Positions 56,445 through 64,000 of a DNA stretch of 64,000 nt are shown in pieces. The stretch covers positions 48,980,261 through 49,044,260 of the forward strand of contig OY855904.1 of assembly GCA_963693305.1 (NCBI GenBank), written 5' to 3'. The position numbers were made by a program, and so were the translations under genes. The notes beneath the pieces are model-generated. The model worked only from the letters and a program-made list of their open reading frames with translations. It had not been told where the DNA came from and did no database searches. Origin of the DNA: Meandrina meandrites (Eukaryota; Cnidaria; Anthozoa; Scleractinia; Meandrinidae). How positions within the stretch are numbered: the stretch's first letter is position 1; the number at the start of each line of letters is the position of its first letter.

Positions 56445-58614
56445 AGCGGAGCTCCTGCGCGCGAAGCGCGCCAGCGGAGCACCATGGGTAAGAATTTTTG
56501 GTAAACCCATGAGGCTGAGAAAATTTGGTGCGTACGCCCGTCCGCCCGCCCGCGCTTACAGACTCTCGCGGACGGGGAGTGGAGTCCCAAGGCAGCCCGA
56601 CCGTGCGTGGGGGAGGGGGAGAATTGGCTGAGGGAGATGGGAGCAGATAAATGCCATCTCTACTAAACAGGGCTTACAACTTTGACATCCATGTTATGGT
56701 CAATTGACAGCTGTCAAAACAGGATATCCGCTGACCAGTATCACGTGGTCATATCGCGGGCTCACATGTGGAGCTCATCGAGTTCACGTGTTTTTGTGAA
56801 GTTGACCGCTGACCAGATGATGGATTTCTAGTTGATCGCGGGCTCAAGTCCTAGTTTTTTTACAATTTTTTTGATCATCGCGTTAATTCAGATTTAAATA
56901 AAGGGCGAAGTTAATAACCGAGGAGCTCAGCTTTTATTCTTGACTATATCCAGTTTTTTCTCATGTTAAAAAAATGATCTGGACATTTCATTTCAACTTA
57001 AACGAAGTGATTGTATGAAAAGGCGGTAAACTCGTTTGCTCGTTTTTCACTGTTGAATTGAAAGACGGGAAGAAAGCGTACTGGAGGGATGCTGGAGAAC
57101 ATAGCTTTTCGTGAATATTTCTCGCTTTATTTACTTATCTACAGCATGGAAAGTTATGCCAAGTGATTTAGGATAACTTCTTAACGGGAAGATTCGAAAT
57201 AATTGTCGACCTGAACATGATATATCAGAATACGAGTCAAAAACAGCGAGAGTTGAAGCACTCTCTTCGGTTCCTGTGGCTCACCAAGACTGGAAAATTA
57301 ACTGAGCTATTATAAAAGTGTGCTCAGAGCCGGTCAAGTTGACTGAAGTGGCGGATAAAAGACTGTTAAAAGCTACACCGAAAAGGAAGAAAGATATTGA
57401 TCTTCGCTGATAATTCAAATTATGTATATGTCCGTGGTGTGAGATTATTATGAACATTGGCCGAAACTACCGTTTTCGTTGCTTGGTCTCCGATGTTATT
57501 TGGCTGGTTTGAAAGCTTTGCCCTGCAAAATTTAGAAGCCTTCTCAAAATATGAGGTAACAATCGTAAATGTAAACATTTTGTTATCATAATCTGTTTAT
57601 ACTTCATTTATGAGCGAATTCGATGTTGTGTCGGTTTTCAGATCTTCCCGTCAATTATAAGCTTAAATTTCGTTAAAACGGCTGCTTTCAAACCTCTTAG
57701 CTTTAATCACTTTTGTACACTACACTACACCTATTAAATGTTTCGTTTCAAATATTGTGTTTTTTTTAGTTAGTGGAGTTAACTGTGAGATTCATCGTTG
57801 GATTTTGAAAAGAATATTCAATTATATATTGAGCTCCACGGATCAAAAAACATGATTTCGCGCGCTGCATCCCGCAAACAAATCAAAGCAAAAAACGAGT
57901 AAACTTTCGGCAACGATACTTTACACCAACAATTAATGATAAAATTTTAGATTCATAAACTAGTATTTACGCCGGTTTTTATATTACGAGTTGCCTGTGG
58001 CTGGGTGAGTGAGTTCAGACTTTTCCCAACGTACATTTGCCTGTCTGAAACGAAGGAAATTCATTCACTTCTCTGCATAAAATTCTCTAGGGTATTTAGC
58101 AATGTGTACGATAAAACATGAAGCGTAGTAATCATGCAACCAAAGCAAGATGTTCAAAATTACATTGTAAGCTTATTAGACAACGACCACCACTTCGTAA
58201 ATCACAATCTGTCACAATTCTTACACAAAAAACTGCTTAAAAATGACTTAAACCGGCTCCCAATGAATTTGCTGAGTTAGTTTTTCCGCTGTGATTTTCT
58301 TTGTTGTGGCGTGAGTTCATTTTGTTTAGCCGCGAGTTCACTTTGTTCGGTGCCTTGAGTTGATCTTTTTGCCTTGAGTTGAACTTTTTGCCTTGACTGT
58401 TTTGAAGTAAATCAAAACAAATTTCTTCGCCTTCATCAAGATCCTTTTTACATTGAATAGCCCTTAGAGTTATGAAAAGTCTTTACACTAAAATTTGACG
58501 TGTGCGCCTACGTCCGTACGTGCATGAGGAACCCGATAAAGTGCAGCGACATGTACCTATATTTTGGGAAACAGTGCAAACTCAAGCAAAAGAATAATAA
58601 ATAGGAGCTCCGCT
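56445..58614. mobile_element. DNA transposon about 2.2 kb with AGCGGAGCTCCT ends
   Basis: AGCGGAGCTCCT at the left and its inverted copy (GGAGCTCCGCT ending 58614) at the right; both inner flanks carry GTGCGTACG-like and GCACGTACGGACG motifs near 56530 and 58510. It contains repeated CCGCTGACCAG (56728, 56808) and GAGTTCA/CTTTGTT repeats (58310-58390). No transposase frame. It lies just upstream of the TPR-CHAT gene and may affect its promoter region. A three-base TTA-type target is possible but not proven. Confidence 0.5.
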
Positions 58615-58719
58615 TTTAGGCCTGCCTAAATCTATATATTATATGTTGTTCCCTTTTGATCTTGACTCTCAGTGGTACATACGTAGGGTCAAAAAGGCTA
58701 TCCAAATGCTTATTTGTAA

Positions 58720-60500
58720 GGCTTTTCAACATAAAGAAGAATGGCGTTATTTTTAAATATCTTCTTTCGTTTTAGAGATAGTTAGGTTTTTGTATTACGC
58801 AAATGAGGAAAGTGATGACGTTATTAATTGTTCTACAAAAAGATAAATCACTGAGTTAAAAAGCGGTGTTCTTCAAATTTGGCACAATTAATGTACATTA
58901 CAAAAGACACAAAATAATATACGTTTTCCGTTGCCATGGCTACATTTTTGCCGTAAAGACTTATTTTTATAAATACTGACATTCCCATTTCACGCTTAAA
59001 CAAAGCTGATACACTCCCAACAAGCTCAAGGGGAGAGTTAAGGTAATATGGGTACCACGTGTGTTCCACTCCAGACCCTCTATTCCACTTCAAAAAGTTG
59101 CGAATTGAAATATGTGGTTTATAACAGAAGGAGACTGGAGCCAAAAATGTTGCCATGGCAACGGCGCAACGGGTGCCATTTTATGATAGACATTTATGGT
59201 GCCAAGTTTGAATAACACCACTCTGATATTTTAAAGGGACATGGTCAGCTTTGTGGCCGCGCTGACCTGGACCCTAGTTTTCTCACTTTGAAAAAAGTCC
59301 ACCTCAACCCGAAATCAAAAATACGCTTCAAGTACATCTCAAAATCCGCTTCAATCTTCCCAGTGTCTTACTCGATTTTCCATCCTTTACTGAAAACCTG
59401 TTTCTCAGTGTCCTTTTGGTCATACTATGCTATTACTTTATCATATTTGGTTAAAAACAGTATGGATCGCGTCTCCGAAAGAACATGAAAAGAAGAGGTG
59501 GGAAGCGTGAAAGCGCCGGGCGGAAAGAATCGCCCGCGTTGACCAAAATAATGAAAGAAATTAACCAAAAACATTGGACAGCAAATCACCATTATATATG
59601 TTTGCAAAATAGCGTTTCTCGACCTGGCAAAAGGTCCGTTCAGTTTGTAAACGATTCGAACTTGGCGTCATCAGGCTGCTCGATTTGGAGCTCAAACGAA
59701 TACAACAACACAACAAATAATGTTATAAGCTCTACTTTAATTCTTCAATATCATTAGGAATGATGACCTGCCTGTTCAATTTCACATAACAACTGAGTCC
59801 AGTTTCAATGCCTGCATTTTAATTTGAATAATTTCAACTACAGCACGAGCAAATACAAACGCGGCGCGGCGAAATAAAAACAATACACACTTTGATGTAA
59901 CGATACATACTTTGATGCATCGTACGGCGCTAGAAAAAAGATCCTGAGATTCGCACAAACAACATGCCAACTCACAGAAAGAGTGAAAGTTGTAAAAGGA
60001 AATTATAAAAGCAAAACATCCGATCGAAAGCAGAAATGACCGCGATCACTTGTGTTTCTCACCTCTACTGAATAATATTTCTTCGACTTCAGAGGCATTC
60101 GTTGACACTAGCCTTTCCCTGTACACGTCCATCGGCAAATTCTCCTGGTTTCAATAAAATCAGTGTTCTAATAATGTAACATGTATATAACCACTACTTT
60201 GATTCGCAAATACTTCGATTCGACAAGGTTTGTTGATGCGCTTTTCAGTTTCCGTTCTTCGCTCGCGCGTCTTGTGATGAAGTGTGACATGCAAATTAGC
60301 TATGAAATGGTATCTAATGCGCATGTGCACCAGCTGACCGTGTTCCTTTAAGAGATATCCTTGATTCAGTGTTTGATCTTTTCGTGGAACAATTTATGAC
60401 GTCATTACTTCCCTCATTTCCATAATACAAAAACATAAATGTCTCCAAATCGAAAGAAGACATTTCTAAAAGGAAAACGCCATTCTTCTTGGTTTTTTTT
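58720..60500. mobile_element. Older repeat with about 130-bp inverted ends, split by a nested TTAA element
   Basis: The left end (AAGAAGAATGGCGTTATTTT...ATCTTCTTTCG...AAATGAGGAAAGTGATGACG) is inverted at 60352-60500. It includes the X-box palindrome GTTGCCATGGCAAC at 59149-59162. The insert at 59235-60347 interrupts it. Related sequence occurs at 48855-48945. Confidence 0.55.
59235..60347. mobile_element. Nested TTAA-flanked DNA transposon of about 1.1 kb
   Basis: TTAA at 59231-59234 and 60348-60351. Ends AGGGACATGGTCAGCT (left) and complement AGGAACACGGTCAGCT (right). The centre has several short frames without a recognised motif. Non-autonomous; piggyBac- or Kolobok-type target. Confidence 0.7.
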
Positions 60501-60724
60501 TTAAACCTTTAAAATAAGTGGTAATTATTGTTTACTTCATAGGCACTTTAAATAGATTAATAAGAATATGTGTGCGTGGGACCTACTTCAAAAATTGTCA
60601 CTATCAACAAGGAGAAAGATTTGGTAGAAAATATTTAGAATCAGCTAGATCACCAACTTCAGCGAGAAAACCAATTCCGTTAAAACTCTAAGAGAGATCG
60701 TAAATAAACAAGTTGAAAAGTAAT

Positions 60725-60725
60725 T

Positions 60726-60770
<45 letters not shown>

Positions 60771-60778
60771 GTAATAGC

Positions 60779-60814
<36 letters not shown>
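60725..60814 (+). repeat. (AAT)n microsatellite
   Basis: About 29 ATA/AAT units with AGT and AGC interruptions near the middle. Confidence 0.95.
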
Positions 60815-60818
60815 TCCC

Positions 60819-61105
60819 AAGTCGAATACTCAAAGAAAGATTTTTTGAGCTTTGAACGGGAGTCATATCCATGCCCTTCCAGATACCAGTTGACTTGCGA
60901 TGAGCGAGGTCATGTATTAGATTCTTATGTGCGACACATATCCTTCCATAACTGCAAGGCTCAATATGTCGAAATGATAAATGTGAATAATTGATAAGTG
61001 AAATGGTGACATGGATAAAGTGAAACAAGGAGCGTTCTGAAGGTTATGGGTTCGAATCCTGTTGGGGAAGTCAGAACATCTTTTTTCTGAGTATTCGACT
61101 TGAGA
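60819..61105. mobile_element. Two SINE copies in inverted orientation
   Basis: CAAGTCGAATACTCA at 60819 (minus-strand SINE tail) mirrors TGAGTATTCGACTTG ending 61104 (plus-strand copy). The plus copy has an exact B box GGTTCGAATCC at about 61047-61057 followed by TGTTGGGGAAGTCAGAACAT; the minus copy has a decayed B box. GTGACATGGATAAAGTGAAA at 61005-61024 is inverted at 61121-61140, spanning the plus copy. Confidence 0.6.
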
Positions 61106-61250
61106 ACGCTTCTTCATTCATTTCACTTTATCCATGTCACTATTTCCAGTATCAATAATAATCCAATTTGATAAGAGACACATCTCAGTCCTGTTACAAA
61201 AACATGGCCAAAGAAAAAACAGCTTTGAAAACTAATATAGGAAATAGATA

Positions 61251-61769
61251 CAGTAATAGCCCACGTATAAGAACCTGAATTTTTCAATTTAGCCTAAATA
61301 GGTTCTTATATAAATGGTACTTAAAGCAAATTTAGGCTACCAAGGTTCTTAAAATAGGTTCTTATATTTTCATATGAATTTCATTTGAATACACTATATA
61401 TATTATAAATATCATCTCATAATACAGTATAAATCATTGTACCATAGAGCAAGGCCTATAGGCAGTTCAGTGTAGGTACAGCATATGTCCTTAACAAAAC
61501 AACAAAGAAACTCATGTTGATACCAAACACAATAGACATACAACATGGTACTTAAGCTTGAAAGCAAAAAAGTTATGTCAAGTTACTTTTAAATAGACGA
61601 TGATCTTAATTCAGCAGTTTCTACCTATAAACTTTAACAGCAACCCCACTGATAAGAACCTAACTTAAAATTTTAGCCTTAATAGGTTCTTATGTGGAGG
61701 GGGCTTAAAATGAAAATTTTAGCCTAACAGGTCCTTAAAACCCAGGTTCATATATGTGGGCTATTACTG
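61251..61769. mobile_element. TA-flanked MITE (Tc1/mariner type), AGGTTCTTAT repeats
   Basis: TA at 61249-61250 and 61770-61771. Ends CAGTAATAGCCCACGTATAA (left) and complement CAGTAATAGCCCACATATAT (right). Inside, AGGTTCTTATA and TAGCCTAAATA / TTTTAGCC recur several times in both orientations. 519 bp, no transposase. Confidence 0.85.
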
Positions 61770-61827
61770 TAACTCAAAATCGCCAAATATGAAAGGCAAG
61801 AAGCAAAATATAGGTTGTCAACGAAAC

Positions 61828-62000
61828 ATACCGTAAACACCCGCAGATAAGCCGCACCCTGAATTTAGCAACTCAAATTTTTGAAAATATATATTTTTTG
61901 AAAGAAATCGAAAGTAAAGTCTTTAGAAGTCCTCTTCATCGAACATAAACTCACTGTTAACATTGAAACGGAACATCAAGGTCTTACCCACAATTTTAGC
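61828..62000 (-). pseudogene. End of a pogo/Tigger-like transposon with transposase C-terminus
   Basis: ACCGTAAACACCCGCAGATA at 61828 looks like a transposon terminus. On the minus strand a frame ends VNSEFMFDEEDF then stop at 61922. The acidic tail resembles the C-terminus of CENPB/pogo-type DDE transposases of corals, from memory. The remainder of the gene cannot be followed. Confidence 0.35.
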
Positions 62001-62214
62001 GCTTTAATATAATGAACATCGTTTTCCACCAACTTCAAAATATGACTGATCTTTTTCTGGTATTTCTTGACAGGCATTTCTCCATTCAACGCAGTTTTTC
62101 TATACATTTTTTGCGTGACAACAAGAACAAGAACGCGTGTTTGTCGAACGTTCGTAGCTTAGCAACAAGGCATCAGATCGAACGTGTTGGGACTAGGGCG
62201 AGAACGATAAAATG

Positions 62215-62345
62215 AATCTTTGTTTATTCAAGATGGAGATTCTGCCGTTTGTGCTGTCCGTAGCTATCATATCTACAAAGAGATTTGGGAGCCACCTGTC
62301 GGGGATAAACCTGTTGCCATCAAAGTGCTAAACGGTTGGAGTGTT
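62215..62345 (+). pseudogene. Scrap of a HIRAN-like transposon-encoded domain
   Basis: The frame from 62220 reads DGDSAVCAVRSYHIYKEIWE PPVGDKPV. The YHIYKEIW-x3-VGD block is like the start of HIRAN-like domains in multicopy coral proteins (recalled, not searched). Similarity ends within about 40 codons. The same kind of scrap (VKGYQECWFSEDVGEEF) sits inside the MITE at 43.6 kb. Confidence 0.4.
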
Positions 62346-62634
62346 CCGGTGCAGTATTGGAACCCCTGCCCCGTCTCAGACCAAAAAACCTCACATTTGC
62401 TAAATAGTTCAGTTCAGTTGTATACTCTATTTCAAACTGGGAGTGAAGATTTTCTTCAGAATACTTCTACATCATTCGTTATTCATTTTCGCACAAATCA
62501 GTAAGCAGAAAGATATAAATTTGAAATTATTTTTCCAGATTCAGCGACCCCATCTCATACTAACAGGACAAAATTGGAATACCATCACAGACCTGGAAGG
62601 TCACACCCTTGTAGGATATATGTTGCGGTTAACG

Positions 62635-62740
62635 TTTACCATCGGTACAAACTGGTATTTTCTTTTGTTTTGATGTATGGTAATATATGACAATGAATAT
62701 AAAACAAAGGAAAATACCACATTGTACCATCGGTAAAATT
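62635..62740. mobile_element. Small fold-back MITE
   Basis: TTACCATCGGTACAAACTGG plus TATTTTCTTTTGTTTT pairs with AAAACAAAGGAAAATACCAC and TTGTACCATCGGTAA. No coding frame. Confidence 0.7.
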
Positions 62741-62825
62741 GAACCAGCACAACAAGTATATGATATCCTCCCCACTCCTCCCTCATACGCGCACCTTTAC
62801 AATCTCTCTAATTGTGTTTAAAATA

Positions 62826-62845
62826 TTATTTATTTATTTATATAT

Positions 62846-62876
<31 letters not shown>

Positions 62877-62901
62877 TTTTATTTTATTTTATTTTTTTTT
62901 T
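62826..62901 (+). repeat. (TTTA)n / (TTTTA)n microsatellite
   Basis: About 14 TTTA units followed by TTTTA units and a T run. Confidence 0.95.
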
Positions 62902-62943
62902 GAGAAATACACAAACCCTGGCTGGACCGACATGCAGTTATCA

Positions 62944-63065
62944 TCAATAGGCCATATTCGTATTCTCGGTATTGGACTGGAACTAGCTTCCAATTGAGGC
63001 TAATGCGGTGAATCTTTTCAAATGCAAATCACATGAAGCTCTTTTTAATTATATTCCCCCGCATT

Positions 63066-63098
<33 letters not shown>

Positions 63099-63123
63099 CG
63101 AGAATACGAATATGGCCTATTGA
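62944..63123. mobile_element. Fold-back MITE with about 65-bp near-perfect arms
   Basis: TCAATAGGCCATATTCGTAT...GGACTGGAACTAGCTT...GAGGCTAATGCGG is inverted at the right end almost without change (CCAATTG versus CCATTGC is the only clear difference). The loop of about 50 bases includes AAATGCAAATCACATGAAGC. No coding frame. Confidence 0.85.
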
Positions 63124-63315
63124 CTCAAATATTTTAATATCCAGATTATTGCAAGAACCTTTATATACCCGAGTACAGCTTGTCGTTCGTATTTTTAACA
63201 TTCAAACATATGTCTGATGTGTGCCTGTTATTTATAGCTCTGTTCTTCACTGGTACATGAAATGAAAATAGCCGAGATTATCTCAAACTGCTTCACCACT
63301 ACTGCTAGGTCAAGC

Positions 63316-63815
63316 CATAGTTAGTAGAAGGAGACTGGTTAGGAAATTCGGCGAAGTTTAAAGACATATGTCTTTGTTTGCGAATTTCAACGTCACGTGA
63401 CATTGACCCTGCATACGACATTTCAAGATGGCGTCCGTATAGCAGTGCGAACGGAGCGTTAGTTTCGAAGTCTTTTAACCGTGCTCTAAACCGTTTTCTG
63501 TCTTGCTTAGTTATTAGATTCGAAAAAAAATTGCTCATGAGTAGTTCTGCGGGATGCCAGGCGAAAATTGTGCGGTTTTTTGCTGTTGATCGTGCCGGAG
63601 AACGAAAGGTATTGGCATAAACAAGCTACCATCTGCGAAATCTCCATCGAAATCTTCTCCAAAGCGAAACAGATCATCCATACCGCCCGCCATCTTGTTT
63701 TGAGTGTGCAGGGTTAATGTCACGTGATAGGTCAGTTCAACATCAGAGAGCCGCTATTGTTTTAGTCCTTTGAAGTTCGCCGAGTCTCCTAACTAGTCTC
63801 CCTCTGCTAACTATG
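63316..63815. mobile_element. 500-bp element with CATAGTTAG ends
   Basis: Left end CATAGTTAGTAGAAGGAGAC...TTCGGCGAAGTTTAAAG; right end complement CATAGTTAGCAGAGGGAGAC...CTCGGCGAACTTCAAAG. Both sides have a CACGTGA(C) motif and an AAGATGGCG motif (63425 plus strand; 63687-63696 minus strand), arranged head to head. On the minus strand an ATG at about 63693 opens MAGGMDDLFRFGEDFDGDF, of unknown origin. The target duplication is not clear. Confidence 0.65.
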
Positions 63816-64000
63816 ATCAAACGAATGACGCCAAAATCATTACACGTCGACAAGAGGGATTGTTCCTATTATATGTCAAATGTTACCGTCAGTGTGCGTT
63901 TATTCGTGTGACCTTCTCGCGTGACTCGCTGTTGGCGTTCACGCAACAACGAGAATCTGTCACGCGACTGATCAAATCTCTCAATGTATTTTATGGTTGG
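63816..64000. other. Non-coding edge
   Basis: Nothing recognisable to the end of the window. Confidence 0.4.

Noticed and set aside
60713..60994. Frame coding a long Asn run
   Set aside because: It is translation of the (AAT)n microsatellite.

Overview
The window looks like nuclear DNA of an anthozoan cnidarian, most likely a stony coral or close relative. It is AT-rich, gene-poor and intron-like, and packed with small inverted-repeat transposons. The gene types are ones expanded in corals: a short adenosine/melanocortin-like rhodopsin GPCR, a long TPR-CHAT protein, and an OTU-hAT transposase. Species assignment is inference only.

Layout. 1-894: 3' part of a rhodopsin-class GPCR (+). 4.4-7.6 kb, 15.3-17.8 kb and 25.4-26.1 kb: copies, on both strands, of an exon-like cassette with a 3' splice site, a possible signal-peptide exon and a 5' splice site. 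6.5-7.2 kb: a MITE in a TTAA site. 8.06-8.35 kb: relic of a Penelope-like retroelement tail. 9.57-14.66 kb: nearly complete hAT element encoding OTU protease + TTF zinc finger + hAT transposase, interrupted by two single-base shifts in T-rich tracts. 20.9-21.65 kb: a run of tandem hairpins, a MITE and a 120-bp palindrome. 26.19-27.67 kb and 27.98-32.20 kb: two neighbouring large palindromes; the first carries the opposed 5' ends of two transposon genes (THAP and SAP-like). 35.06-35.92 kb: a transposon with a perfect 8-bp target duplication carrying the start of a RecQ-like helicase. 39.7-42.7 kb: an element with ~160-bp inverted repeats around a decayed gene of unknown function. 43-50 kb: further MITEs. 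51.1-56.2 kb (-): TPR-CHAT gene with about 27 near-identical 40-residue repeats, a His/Cys protease-like CHAT domain and one 4-bp insertion that breaks the frame. 56.4-64 kb: stacked and nested transposons, an inverted SINE pair, a TA-flanked MITE, microsatellites and relics of transposon genes.

Only the GPCR and the TPR-CHAT gene look like host genes, and they are unrelated neighbours. Everything else with coding potential belongs to, or derives from, mobile elements. The most interesting items are the 8-bp-TSD element family carrying a RecQ-like helicase start, the two giant palindromes, the element with an unrecognised gene at 40-42 kb, the repeated signal-peptide-like cassette, and the repeat architecture of the TPR-CHAT gene. 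All calls rest on reading the sequence by eye; no alignment or database search was run.
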